Assembly (NCBI GenBank): GCA_943331295.2
Contig: CALQLA020000015.1
Span: 1 to 64,000, forward strand
DNA length: 64,000 nucleotides
Reading direction: 5' to 3'
Origin: Bordetella parapertussis
GTDB taxonomy: Bacteria > Pseudomonadota > Gammaproteobacteria > Burkholderiales > Casimicrobiaceae
The position numbers were made by a program, and so were the translations under genes. The notes under the pieces are model-generated. The model was not told the origin of the DNA. It saw only the letters and a program-made list of their open reading frames with translations, and searched no databases. Positions within the stretch are counted from its first letter, which is position 1; the number at the start of each line of letters is the position of its first letter. Shown one piece after another: positions 18,719 through 26,549 of the stretch.

Positions 18719-20359
18719 TCAGCCGGGCAGCGCCGGCTTCAGCCGCGCGGTGAACCAGAACGTGCTCCCTTTGCCCGGCGTGCTTGCCACGCCGGTGTCG
18801 CCGCCCATCAGCCGCGCCACGCGGCGCGTGATGGCGAGCCCCAGGCCCGTGCCGCCGTACGGGCGCGTCAGCGAGTTGTCGGCCTGCTCGAACGGCTCGA
18901 ACAGCCGCGGGATCACCTCGGGATCGATGCCGATGCCCGTATCCTCGACCTCGAACCGCAGCAGGACGGCCTCCGCCGATGCGTGCTCGAGCCGCGCGCG
19001 CATCGCGACGCTGCCGTCGTTGGTGAACTTGATCGCGTTGCCGGCGTAGTTGAGCAGCGCCTGCTTCAGCTGCGCGCGATCGCCCACCACGCGGGGCAGC
19101 GCCGCGTCGGTCTCGACGCACAGCGCCAGCCCCTTGGCCTGCGCCAGGTCGACGAGCATCACGCCGACCTCGTCCATCACGTCGCCCACCCGGAACGCCG
19201 ACGCCTGCAGCTCCAGCTTTCCGGATTCGATCCGGGAGAGCTCGAGGATCGCAGTGATGATCTCGAGCAGGCGCCGGCTCGCGCCCTCGATCTTGTCGAG
19301 CCGGTCTGCCTGCTGCTGCGTGAGGCTGGAGCGCTTCAGCAGGTACGTCATGCCGTTGATCGCGTTGAGCGGCGTCCGCAGCTCGTGGCTCATCGTGGCG
19401 AGGAACGCGCTCTTGGCCCGGCTGGCGCTCTCTGCCTCGTCGAGCGCCATGGCGAGCTTCACCGTGCGGACGTGGACCTGGATCTCGAGCTCCAGCCGCG
19501 CGGCATCGTGCGCGGTCTGCAGCGCGTCCAGGTAACGCCTGCGCCCGCTGATGTCGCGCGTCACGCCGAGCAGCTCGACGAACCTGCCGTGGGCATCGAG
19601 CACCGGGTAGGCGAGCACCTCGGTCCAGAACGTCGAGCCATCGCGGCACTTGTACTCGAGCTCGCCGTGAAAGCTCTCGAGCGGCAGGCCGGCCTTCACG
19701 GCGGCCTGAAGCTTCTGGAAATACCCGATGCTGACGGCCTGCGACTCGAGCGGGTGGATCTCGTCGATCGTCTGGAGCATCGCCTCGGCCGGCGTGTAGC
19801 CGACCACCTTCTCGACCGCCGGACTCACGTAGGTGACGGTGCCGTCGAGCGCCATCGTCCAGACCATGTCGCGCGCGTTCTCTGCCAGCAGCCGGTGCCG
19901 TTCCTCGCTGATCCGCAATTGCTGCTCGGCCCGCCGGCGCTTGGCAACGTCGCGCAGGAACACGACGAAGCACCCGCCGTCGTCGGGCCGCCACTGCACG
20001 CTGACCTCGACCTCGTAGGTGCTCCCGTCCTTTCGGCGGTGCCACGACTCGAAGCGGTCTTCCCCCTTGGCGACGATCTGCGCGCGACGCGCGGCAGCCG
20101 CTGCGGCGGATTCGGCCGCATCCAGCTCGGGGGTCGACTTGCCAAGCAGTTCGTGCCGGCTGTAGCCGCTCATCCGGCAGTAGGTGTCGTTGACCTCCAA
20201 CAGCCGCCCCTGCGCATCGAGCAGCCAGTAGCCGTCCATCGCAGCCTGCAGGATGGCGCGATGCCTCTCGCTGCCGCCGCGCAGCGCGTCGTCACGCGCG
20301 ATGCCGACGGCGGCACCGGCGAACGGCGGCACGGGAGGGGGGCAGGATCCGGGCGGCAC
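18719..20359 (-). CDS. PAS-PAS sensor histidine kinase (soluble)
   Basis: A 546-residue hybrid-type kinase without TM segments. PAS domains lie at about 35-145 and 155-280, then a short coiled linker, HisKA with MSHELRTPLNAI (phospho-His near residue 325) and a HATPase_c domain with N-box NYAGNAIKFTN, DTGIGI and GGTGLGL near residues 430-505. It ends soon after the ATPase, so any receiver or output domain must be encoded elsewhere; no response-regulator gene is adjacent. The start is uncertain because the first 25 residues are Pro-rich. The ligand is unknown. Confidence 0.9.
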   Translation of the reverse strand: MPPGSCPPPVPPFAGAAVGIARDDALRGGSERHRAILQAAMDGYWLLDAQGRLLEVNDTYCRMSGYSRHELLGKSTPELDAAESAAAAAARRAQIVAKGEDRFESWHRRKDGSTYEVEVSVQWRPDDGGCFVVFLRDVAKRRRAEQQLRISEERHRLLAENARDMVWTMALDGTVTYVSPAVEKVVGYTPAEAMLQTIDEIHPLESQAVSIGYFQKLQAAVKAGLPLESFHGELEYKCRDGSTFWTEVLAYPVLDAHGRFVELLGVTRDISGRRRYLDALQTAHDAARLELEIQVHVRTVKLAMALDEAESASRAKSAFLATMSHELRTPLNAINGMTYLLKRSSLTQQQADRLDKIEGASRRLLEIITAILELSRIESGKLELQASAFRVGDVMDEVGVMLVDLAQAKGLALCVETDAALPRVVGDRAQLKQALLNYAGNAIKFTNDGSVAMRARLEHASAEAVLLRFEVEDTGIGIDPEVIPRLFEPFEQADNSLTRPYGGTGLGLAITRRVARLMGGDTGVASTPGKGSTFWFTARLKPALPG

Positions 20360-20482
20360 GCGAGGCGGGTTTCCCGTCGATGTCTTGGATGGGACTCGGG
20401 ACTGCGCCGATTATACCATTGTCATGACGCGGGCGTGGTGCCTATCCGCGTCCGGCGCTCCCGTGCGGCGCGATCACGGGCG

Positions 20483-21091
20483 TCATCCCGCGGCCGCTCT
20501 CGCCCGGCCCGACGCCGGGGCCGGCATCGCGTGGCCATGCTTCGCGTCATCGGTCGCGGCCGACTTCCGCGCGAACGCCTGGAACGCCTCGAGCGACGAT
20601 TCGGTCACCTCGTAGCCTGCGACCTGCTTCAACCGCGCGCGGCCCGCGTGCTGGTAGTCGTCCACCGTCTCGGCGGAGGCCGCGGCGGGCGTGGGCGCCG
20701 TGGGCGTCGGCGGCGCCTCGGCCGGTTTCGCCGACGACGACGCATCGATCGGGAAGCGCCAGTAGATGCGGTGCAGCGCGAGCTTGCACTTCTCGCGCAC
20801 GTAGTTGGTGACCAGCACCTCGATGACGTGCGAATGGCGAAAGCGTTTCGACGAGCCCGTGTCGATGACGACGGTGTGGCCTTCGGTGCCGGCGGCGCCC
20901 ACGCAGGTCACGGCGACCTCCGAACCGGACTGCCGGAAGAAGAACTGGATCGTGCCGGCGATCAGCGTCGCCTCGTTGCGCGCGCAGCGGGCGCGATACC
21001 TGACGACCATCCAGGCCAGGAGTATCGCGAGCGCATTGAACGCGACGAAGTACAGGATGGCGCGGTCGAAAGTAAGGCTCAAGGTCAGCAT
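20483..21091 (-). CDS. One-TM protein of unknown function, paralogue A
   Basis: A 202-residue protein with an N-terminal TM helix (residues 8-30) and a cytoplasmic domain. It is clearly homologous to the protein at 24807-25397: both share TFD..ILYFVA, the FFRQS core near residue 52, SKRF.HSHV near residue 82, L.RIYWRFPI near residue 107 and a late YEVTE motif. I know no named family. It follows the intact small lipoprotein by 72 bases on the same strand, probably in one transcript. The linker between the core and YEVTE is Pro/Ala/Thr-rich. Confidence 0.75.
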   Translation of the reverse strand: MLTLSLTFDRAILYFVAFNALAILLAWMVVRYRARCARNEATLIAGTIQFFFRQSGSEVAVTCVGAAGTEGHTVVIDTGSSKRFRHSHVIEVLVTNYVREKCKLALHRIYWRFPIDASSSAKPAEAPPTPTAPTPAAASAETVDDYQHAGRARLKQVAGYEVTESSLEAFQAFARKSAATDDAKHGHAMPAPASGRARAAAG

Positions 21092-21163
21092 GACACTCTG
21101 CGCCGGCTCGATGTCGTGGCAGTCGCGCGGCGGAACCCGATCGTCGCCCGCCCGGCTAGCGTC

Positions 21164-21433
21164 CTATTGCATGCACTCGCGCATCTGCTCGCCCAGCCGC
21201 GCGAAGCTCACGTCGCGGTCGGCGGTGACGATCGTGCACAGCGGCTTGCCGCGATACGACGCTTGCTGCACGCAGTCGTTCTGCCCGTTGCACCTCGCGC
21301 TCGGGTTCTGCACCGAGAGCCACTGCATGTAGGTTTCCTTCTGCCCGGTGGTCGCGCAGCCTTGCAGCGCGATGAACGCGACGAGGCAGAGCGCCATCGT
21401 GCCGAACAGTCCTTGCCTGGGTGCGATTGTCAT
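21164..21433 (-). CDS. Small lipoprotein (intact copy of a local family)
   Basis: An 89-residue protein whose signal peptide ends in the lipobox-like LQGCATTG (Cys near residue 23). The mature part has MQWLSVQNPSARC, NDCVQQ, PLCTIVTADRDVS and a C-terminal RECMQ, giving about four more cysteines that could form disulphides. ATG 21433 is backed by AAGGAGA. A broken copy lies at 17258-17515 and a divergent one at 21607-21915. The 21-bp element at 21569-21589 lies upstream. Function unknown; outer-membrane or periplasmic location is inferred from the lipobox. Confidence 0.78.
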   Translation of the reverse strand: MTIAPRQGLFGTMALCLVAFIALQGCATTGQKETYMQWLSVQNPSARCNGQNDCVQQASYRGKPLCTIVTADRDVSFARLGEQMRECMQ

Positions 21434-21568
21434 TGCCGTGTCTCCTTGCCTGAACTGCTTGCGAACCGCCGTTGCCGCATGGCGCGAACTGTCCTGTCGG
21501 ATTTCCGAATCGCGTTCGCGCGAACGCGCTGCCACGGTTCAAATGCTAAGGAACGACAGCCACTGCGG

Positions 21569-21589
21569 CCATCCGGAAAATTACCTACG
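21569..21589 (-). promoter_or_regulatory. Shared 21-bp upstream element, copy 1
   Basis: On the plus strand this reads CCATCCGGA, then AAAT, then TACCTACG. The copy at 25480-25500 differs at only 2 of 21 positions. Both copies lie upstream of leftward transcription units that contain the one-TM protein paralogues, about 136 and 83 bases before the first start codon. A common regulator is the likeliest reason for the conservation. No other intergenic copy was noticed. Confidence 0.55.
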
Positions 21590-21606
21590 ATCCGGGCGCA
21601 AGCCCT

Positions 21607-21915
21607 TCAAAGGCATGAGTATCTTTGCGCAGGCGACGACGGGGCCACCGGCGCGCCCGGCGGCACGACGGCGCAACCGCTGTTGGGATTGCGCTGCATG
21701 AGCCAGGCGGCGAACCCGTCGTCGCGCGCGGCGGTGGTGGCGCCAGGGAGCAGCATGAACACCGCGAGGCAGAACGCGATCGAAACGAACAGCGCGCGGC
21801 GCGGCGAGGTCGCCGCCGCGGCGAACGGCAGCTCCGACCGCGGTCGCCAGCGCCGGGGCGGCGAGAGAGAGTGTGACGCCAAGGAAGAATGCAGGTGGTA
21901 CCGGTCGATGCGCAT
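21607..21915 (-). CDS. Small secreted/membrane protein, divergent lipoprotein-family member
   Basis: A 102-residue protein. After a basic N-terminus of about 40 residues come a hydrophobic stretch (LFVSIAFCLAVFMLLPG) and ATTAARDDGFAAWLMQRNP..GC. The pattern LF...A.CL..F..L.G.ATT......W....NP...C matches the intact lipoprotein, but the lipobox Cys is absent and the C-terminus differs. ATG 21915 follows GGAG at 8 bases. It is the first gene downstream of the candidate c-di-GMP-I riboswitch. Function unknown. Confidence 0.65.
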   Translation of the reverse strand: MRIDRYHLHSSLASHSLSPPRRWRPRSELPFAAAATSPRRALFVSIAFCLAVFMLLPGATTAARDDGFAAWLMQRNPNSGCAVVPPGAPVAPSSPAQRYSCL

Positions 21916-21989
21916 GTTTCGACTCCAGGTGGACGGTACTGCCGGTACTGCGTAAGCGCTCCGTGAAGGTGATGGTCCCGCTGCCGTGG

Positions 21990-22085
21990 CAGCCTAGGCT
22001 CCTTAGGCCCGAAACTTTGCGTTTCCGTGGGTATGCCTTTTTTCAGTTCCGAGGTTCTCCGTGGACGGGGAACCTGACGTTTCCC
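21990..22085 (-). promoter_or_regulatory. Candidate c-di-GMP-I (GEMM) riboswitch
   Basis: The minus strand contains, in order, AAAAAAGGCATACC, GGAAACGCAAAGTTTCGGG, CCTAAGG and GGCTGCCACGGCAGC. These match the GEMM-I landmarks AARGGCAAACC, GACGCAAAGC..., GGGCCTAA and GRYNGCCR. The P1b arm is unusually short (CC-CAC-GG) with no GNRA tetraloop, and the last conserved GGUUNCC reads CGGCAGC. A separate hairpin (AGGTTC...GAACCT) lies just upstream at about 22053-22078. The aptamer ends about 75 bases before the ATG at 21915. The call rests on core motifs, not on a covariance search. Confidence 0.58.
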
Positions 22086-22265
22086 AGTTTTCACCAGACT
22101 TCTAATCGTCCGTAGTGCATGAGGACACACTTACGGCAAGCGCGGCACCCGCTGCATTGCCGGGTAAACGCCGCCAGAAGCCCGCCAGCGCAAGCCGCGC
22201 GGCGCCTGGCTGCGCGATCCACCCGATGCAGCCCGAATCGTGCCGGCCCGCGCGATCTTTCGCAG

Positions 22266-22883
22266 TTATCGCGGTGCGCCCGCGCCGTCGAGCTGCGCGC
22301 CCCGCGGCGGGCACAATCGCGCGAGCAGCGCCGCCAGCGCAAACCCCAGCGTCGCGTCGATCCGGGCCCGTTCGTCGTCAGCCCGCCCGTCGTACCAGGC
22401 GCGCAGCAGAGAGCGATCGAGCGGCGCCCGCGCATCGGCGGGCGGGACGTCCCCGTAGTCGCGGTGCGGCGTTTCGAGCACCCGATGCTCGGCGTCCCAC
22501 TGCGCCACCTCGGCACGCGGAAACCCGTCGGCCACCATGAGGTGGCGGCACGGGTAGGTCTGTCCCAGCACGCTGTCGTGCGCGCGGCGCAGCAGGGCAA
22601 GGTCCTCTCGCGCGTAGGCGGTGACCACGGCCACCTTCAGCGCTGGCGCGTCCTGCAGCGGCCAGGCGCCGCCGATGTCGGCGTCGGGAATGCGCTCGCG
22701 GACGATGACGTCGAGCGCCTGGAGCCACCCATCGGGGTCGGCCGGCGCCTCCGCCAGCCGCTGCTCCAGCGCCGCCAGCACCCGCTGTGCAACGGGGTGT
22801 TCGTCGGTCCTCCCGCGGCAGGCCTTGAAGCGCAGGCCGCTGCCGCAGGGGCAGGCCGTGTTCCGGGTGATCGGGAGTGCCAT
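22266..22883 (-). CDS. SEC-C motif protein with partial glycosyltransferase-2-like domain
   Basis: This 205-residue protein begins with a SEC-C zinc motif (CPCGSGLRFKAC, residues 11-22). From residue about 82 it shows the start of a family-2 glycosyltransferase fold (LKVAVVTAYARE, DSVLGQTYPCRHLMVADGFP). It ends about 100 residues later, without the acceptor and DxD half of a GT2 enzyme, so it may be truncated or a non-catalytic relative. It is the second SEC-C gene within 5 kb. Start ATG 22883. Confidence 0.6.
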   Translation of the reverse strand: MALPITRNTACPCGSGLRFKACRGRTDEHPVAQRVLAALEQRLAEAPADPDGWLQALDVIVRERIPDADIGGAWPLQDAPALKVAVVTAYAREDLALLRRAHDSVLGQTYPCRHLMVADGFPRAEVAQWDAEHRVLETPHRDYGDVPPADARAPLDRSLLRAWYDGRADDERARIDATLGFALAALLARLCPPRGAQLDGAGAPR

Positions 22884-22950
22884 CGCGATGTGCCGGTGTC
22901 GGGCCCCGGAATTGTGCTAACGCGGCAATCCGCGAGCCGGCGCGGCCGCT

Positions 22951-22956
22951 TATAAT
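22951..22956 (+). promoter_or_regulatory. -10 element of the solute-binding-protein gene
   Basis: A perfect TATAAT lies 65 bases before ATG 23021. No good -35 box stands 17 bases before it, so an activator or extended contacts may be needed. Confidence 0.5.
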
Positions 22957-23020
22957 CGCTCTTTACGCGACGCAGCGGAACCACCCGCTGCCTTTCCGCC
23001 GTCAACACAGGCCGCCCCCG

Positions 23021-23791
23021 ATGAAACCGCTGCTCCTGCTCGCGCTCGCGCTGTCGATCTCTCCCCTGGTCCACGCCGCCGATCCGGCCTGCCGGTCGCT
23101 GGTGATGACGGGGCATCCGTCCTATCCGCCGGTCGCGTGGGCGTCGGGCGGCAAGATCATCGGCGCGGCACCGACGATGGTGACCGACATCGTGCGCACG
23201 CTCGGCGTGACCAAGATCACGTCGAAGGACTTCGGCACGTGGGAGAAGGCGCAGGAGGCCGCGCGCAAGGGCGACGTCGACATCATCTTCGGCATCTACC
23301 GCAACACGGAGCGGGAGACGTACCTCAACTACGTCGAGCCGCCGTTCATGGTCGATCCGGTCGCGGTCGCCGTGCGCACGGGCACCGAGTTCCCGTTCGC
23401 CGAGTGGACCGACCTGAAGGGCAAGAAGGGCGTCACCAACGTCGGCGAAAGCTACGGCACCAAGTTCGACGCGTTCATGGCGAAGGAGCTGACGGTGGCG
23501 CGCGAGAAAGGCGTCGACAAATCGTTCAAGGCGCTGGTCAACAAGAAAGCCGACTTCATGATCGTCGGCCTCTACCCCGGCAAGCAGGTGGCGCGCGGCC
23601 TCGGCATCCGGGCGAAGGTGGAGTTCCTGCCGAAGGAGATCACCGCCGCCGACATGTACGTGGCGTTCTCCAAGAAGTCGAAGTGCTACGACTCGCTGCA
23701 GGCGGGGCTCTCCGCCGGGATCAAGACCGACGTCGAGCGCGGCACCGTGGCCGAGCTGCTGCAGACGGCGAGCCGGGCGGTGGTCAAGTAG
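23021..23791 (+). CDS. Periplasmic solute-binding protein (family 3, amino-acid type)
   Basis: A 256-residue secreted protein: signal peptide with VHA cleavage near residue 19, then a periplasmic-binding fold with GHPSYPPVAW, KGDVDIIFGIYRNTERE and DLKGKKGVTNVGESYG. The pattern fits SBP_bac_3 proteins that bind polar amino acids or serve as free-standing sensors. No permease or ATPase gene is adjacent, so it is an orphan binding protein. The single disulphide pair suggested by Cys near 24 and Cys near 228 is speculative. Confidence 0.8.
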   Translation: MKPLLLLALALSISPLVHAADPACRSLVMTGHPSYPPVAWASGGKIIGAAPTMVTDIVRTLGVTKITSKDFGTWEKAQEAARKGDVDIIFGIYRNTERETYLNYVEPPFMVDPVAVAVRTGTEFPFAEWTDLKGKKGVTNVGESYGTKFDAFMAKELTVAREKGVDKSFKALVNKKADFMIVGLYPGKQVARGLGIRAKVEFLPKEITAADMYVAFSKKSKCYDSLQAGLSAGIKTDVERGTVAELLQTASRAVVK

Positions 23792-23851
23792 GTCGAACTT
23801 CTCCGGCAGCAACCACGCTCCGGACGTCGGGAACAGTTGCCGCCCGGGGGT

Positions 23852-24172
23852 TCATCGCTCCAGGCAGTCACCCTCGTAGGGGTGAACCTGGATCTCCACA
23901 TCCGGGAACGACGCCACGAGTTTCAGTTCCCCTCCCAGCGCCCTCACATACGCGCGGAGCGTGCTTACGTACATGTCGTCCCGGCGTTCCAGCTTGGAAA
24001 CGGATGCCTGCTCGACCTGCATCGTCTTTGCAACCTCCGCCTGCGTGAGATTGCGAGTCTTCCGCAAAGAGTGAAGCTGCATCGCCAGCAGCATCGCCTC
24101 CGCGCGCGCAGCAGAACGGGACTGCGCTTCGCGCGACATCCCGGCACGCAGCTCCTGAAATCTCTTAGCCAT
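23852..24172 (-). CDS. XRE-family HTH regulator (HigA-like solo antitoxin)
   Basis: A 106-residue protein with a helix-turn-helix at about residues 40-65 (LTQAEVAKTMQVEQASVSKLERR) and a basic N-terminal helix. It resembles HigA-type antitoxins that normally pair with a RelE/HigB toxin. No toxin-like frame is visible on either side: 24,173-24,448 upstream has no gene, and the binding-protein gene lies convergent downstream. It therefore looks like an orphan regulator. The start ATG follows a GGAGGGG-rich ribosome-binding site. Confidence 0.82.
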   Translation of the reverse strand: MAKRFQELRAGMSREAQSRSAARAEAMLLAMQLHSLRKTRNLTQAEVAKTMQVEQASVSKLERRDDMYVSTLRAYVRALGGELKLVASFPDVEIQVHPYEGDCLER

Positions 24173-24214
24173 TGCCCTGCCCCTCCCTGCTCGGACACTT
24201 GCAATCGGGCCAAA

Positions 24215-24243
24215 ATTATTCGCTCGACATACTAGTCCGTCAA
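24215..24243 (-). promoter_or_regulatory. Promoter of the XRE regulator
   Basis: On the minus strand TTGACG (24243-24238) and AATAAT (24220-24215) are 17 bases apart. The -35 lies inside an imperfect inverted repeat, AGTC-TCTTGACG-GACT, which could be an autoregulatory operator. The remaining 24,244-24,448 bases are GC-rich and show no gene. Confidence 0.6.
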
Positions 24244-24448
24244 GAGACTATCTGAGCACGCTGGCGAAGGCGCCGTATCGGTCGAACGTCCGCCGACCGT
24301 TCCGGCCTTGGGGGGCCCTTGGGAGCGACGCCCGCCGGCTGACGCCGCCCCCCTCCCCGTCACCGCTTCAGCAGGAAGCTGTGATACGCGGTCCCGTCGA
24401 AGTAGAACCCGGCCACCGTGCCGGCAGCGTTGATACCGACCGGCGGCC

Positions 24449-24814
24449 TCAGTGCGCGCGCCGGCCCGCGCGCGGCGGCGGGCCCGCGCCGGCGTCAGCC
24501 GGCGTGCCCAGCACCTCGCCGGCCGCGACGAGCACCTCGCGCGCGCGCGGGTGCCCCTCGAAACGGTCCAGCATCATCGCGAACGCGGCGCGCGTCGCCC
24601 GCACCTCGTCCATCCGGGTCGTGACCTTGGGCGGCACGAAGTGCAGCTCCGTGTCGCCGCGGCGGGCATGCTCCCATTCGCAGGCCAGCGCGACAAAGGC
24701 GAGCAGGCCCGCGGCGAGGTGGCGGCTCCCGTCGGCGGTGGACATCAGCGCCGTGAGTTCTACATCGGACATGCGGGCCAGCGTGGCACGCAGCGCATCG
24801 AGGGAGTCATGCAT
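24449..24814 (-). CDS. Hypothetical protein downstream of the one-TM protein paralogue B
   Basis: A 121-residue, mostly alpha-helical protein (MHDSLDALRATLARMSDVEL at the start) with a Pro/Gly/Arg-rich tail. It overlaps the end of the upstream gene by 8 bases, so it is probably co-translated with it. It has no TM segment or signal peptide and no family that I recognise. Confidence 0.6.
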   Translation of the reverse strand: MHDSLDALRATLARMSDVELTALMSTADGSRHLAAGLLAFVALACEWEHARRGDTELHFVPPKVTTRMDEVRATRAAFAMMLDRFEGHPRAREVLVAAGEVLGTPADAGAGPPPRAGRRAH

Positions 24815-25397
24815 GATTTTGCGATTGCTGGGCCGGTTTGTCGGAGTCGGACAGCGTGCTGCCGGACCGGGCCGGCGGCACGCGGTTCTGCATCAGCGCC
24901 TCGAACTTGTCCCACGAGGCCTCGGTCACCTCGTACTGCGGCAGGTTCTTCATCCGCTGCAGGCCGATGTCGTAGTAGGTGTCCATGTGGGTGCCGAAGC
25001 CGAGCGCCTCGGCCGCCTGGCGCTGCTCCTCCGATTCCTCGCGCACCGCCTTGATCGGGAACCGCCAGTAGATGCGGTCGAGTTCCAGCCCGCAGGTCTT
25101 GCGCACGTGGTTCGCCAGGATCACCGCGACCACGTGCGAGTAACGGAAACGCTTCGACGGCAGCGAATCGATCAGCGCGATGTAGCTCTTGCCCCCGGGT
25201 GCGGCCATGCACTGGATCACCACCTGCTCCTCGCTCTGCCGGAAGAATTCCGTCACCACCGCTTCCAGCCGCGCGATGTTCTCGCGCACCGTACGCGTGC
25301 GGCGGCGCGTCAGCAGCACGTAGAGCAGGATGGCGACGATGTTTGCCGCCACGAAGTACAGGATCGTGAGGTCGAAGGTCGCGGTTATCTGAAGCAT
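24807..25397 (-). CDS. One-TM protein of unknown function, paralogue B
   Basis: A 196-residue relative of the protein at 20483-21091. The TM helix is at residues 9-30, followed by the conserved core FFRQSEEQVVIQC, SKRFRYSHV, LDRIYWRFPIK and, near residue 155, YEVTEASWDKFEALM. ATG 25397 has GGGGAGA upstream. The shared 21-bp element is 83 bases before the start. The N-in topology with a cytoplasmic domain is inferred from charge distribution. Function unknown. Confidence 0.78.
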   Translation of the reverse strand: MLQITATFDLTILYFVAANIVAILLYVLLTRRRTRTVRENIARLEAVVTEFFRQSEEQVVIQCMAAPGGKSYIALIDSLPSKRFRYSHVVAVILANHVRKTCGLELDRIYWRFPIKAVREESEEQRQAAEALGFGTHMDTYYDIGLQRMKNLPQYEVTEASWDKFEALMQNRVPPARSGSTLSDSDKPAQQSQNHA

Positions 25398-25479
25398 GGT
25401 CGTTCTCCCCTCTGAGCCGGGTGGCGCGGTGCCTCTTGGCACCCGCTGCCCATAATCTAGCCAAGGTGGGAAAACGGCA

Positions 25480-25500
25480 CCATCCGGACAAATACCTACG
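25480..25500 (-). promoter_or_regulatory. Shared 21-bp upstream element, copy 2
   Basis: On the plus strand this reads CCATCCGGA, then CAAA, then TACCTACG. It matches copy 1 (21569-21589) at 19 of 21 positions and lies in the short gap upstream of one-TM paralogue B. An AT-rich CATAATCTAG stretch lies between it and the gene and may hold the promoter. Confidence 0.55.
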
Positions 25501-25561
25501 CCGGCGGCCGGATCGGGCCGCCTTGCCGGGCGTGGAGGTGCCCGGCGCAGCCCGGGGCGGG

Positions 25562-26539
25562 CTACTTGGGCAGGAAGCTCGCGTCGATGTAGCGCGCGGG
25601 GTTGCGGTCCTTGATCGACCCGTCGTCCACCAACAGGTCGATCAGGTTCTGCTCGCCCTGCATGACGATGCGCGCCCCCTTGCTGTAGGGCAGCTTGACC
25701 TTGTCGAAGTAGTACTCGTAGGTCTGCGTGGTCACCGCGCGCTCGGCCTTCGACGTCTCCTGCAGGATGGTGATCGCCGCCTGCTTGTTGGCGGGGTCGT
25801 ACCACCAGTTGATCGCGTTGCCCACGGCGCGGAGAAACGCCCGCGCGGTCTCCGGCTGCTCGCGCAGCAGCTTCCTGTTGGCGACGATCACCACGAACGA
25901 GAAGTCCTGGTTCTTGACCACGGCGAAGTCGACAAGCTGCTTGTAGCCCGCCTGCAGCGCCATGAAGTCGTGGGGCTGCGATACGGTGGTCGCCGACACG
26001 GCGCCGTTGATCAGCGACGCATACCGGTTGGGCGTGGCGCCGTCGAACACCTCATCCATCGACTTGGGGTCGACGCCCTGCTCCTTGAGCCAGCGGTACC
26101 AGAGCATCGTGAAACCCTGCTTGGGCGTCGGCAGCATCACCTTCTTGCCCTTCAGGTCGGCCGCAGTGTTGATGTCCTTGGTGACCATGATCGAATACGG
26201 CCACTTGATGACCGTCTCGCCGATGATCGCGATGTCGGCGCCCTTGTCGATCGCGCGGAGCGCGGTCTCGGCGGTGGTGAAGCCGAAGTCGAGCGAGCCT
26301 CCGATCACCTGCTGGGCGATGCCGCCCACGGTGCCGACGAACAGGCTGTCCACCTGCAGGCCTTCCTTCGCGTAGAAGCCCTGTTTCTGGGCGATGAAAC
26401 CGGGCCAGAACAGCGCGATCGGCGCGACCTCGCCGGTGGTGATCTTCTTGGGCGCCTGCGCCTGCGCCGGCAACCCGAGCCCGGCCCCCGCTGCGGCCAC
26501 GGCGGCGATTCCCATCCAACGCGAGACTCGGTTCTTCAT
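25562..26539 (-). CDS. ABC transporter substrate-binding protein (NMT1/SsuA-like), copy 1
   Basis: A 325-residue periplasmic protein with a signal peptide (cleavage near PAQA, residue 28). NMT1-type features include APIALFWPGFIAQKQGFYAKEGL near residue 40, FTTAETALRA, and WWYDPANKQAAITIL. Such proteins bind nitrate, sulfonate, taurine, pyrimidine or aromatic ligands. Together with the ATPase and permease upstream it forms a complete importer transcribed leftward. It is close to the protein at 31988-32962 throughout its length, including FDGATPNRYA and ...LPK at the end. The ligand is unknown. Confidence 0.9.
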   Translation of the reverse strand: MKNRVSRWMGIAAVAAAGAGLGLPAQAQAPKKITTGEVAPIALFWPGFIAQKQGFYAKEGLQVDSLFVGTVGGIAQQVIGGSLDFGFTTAETALRAIDKGADIAIIGETVIKWPYSIMVTKDINTAADLKGKKVMLPTPKQGFTMLWYRWLKEQGVDPKSMDEVFDGATPNRYASLINGAVSATTVSQPHDFMALQAGYKQLVDFAVVKNQDFSFVVIVANRKLLREQPETARAFLRAVGNAINWWYDPANKQAAITILQETSKAERAVTTQTYEYYFDKVKLPYSKGARIVMQGEQNLIDLLVDDGSIKDRNPARYIDASFLPK

Positions 26540-26549
26540 CGGGTGCTCC

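Noticed and set aside
18497..21955. A 1152-codon plus-strand open frame across the histidine kinase region
   Set aside because: The product is Arg-rich without domains; the minus-strand frames encode PAS, HisKA and HATPase motifs and the small protein families.
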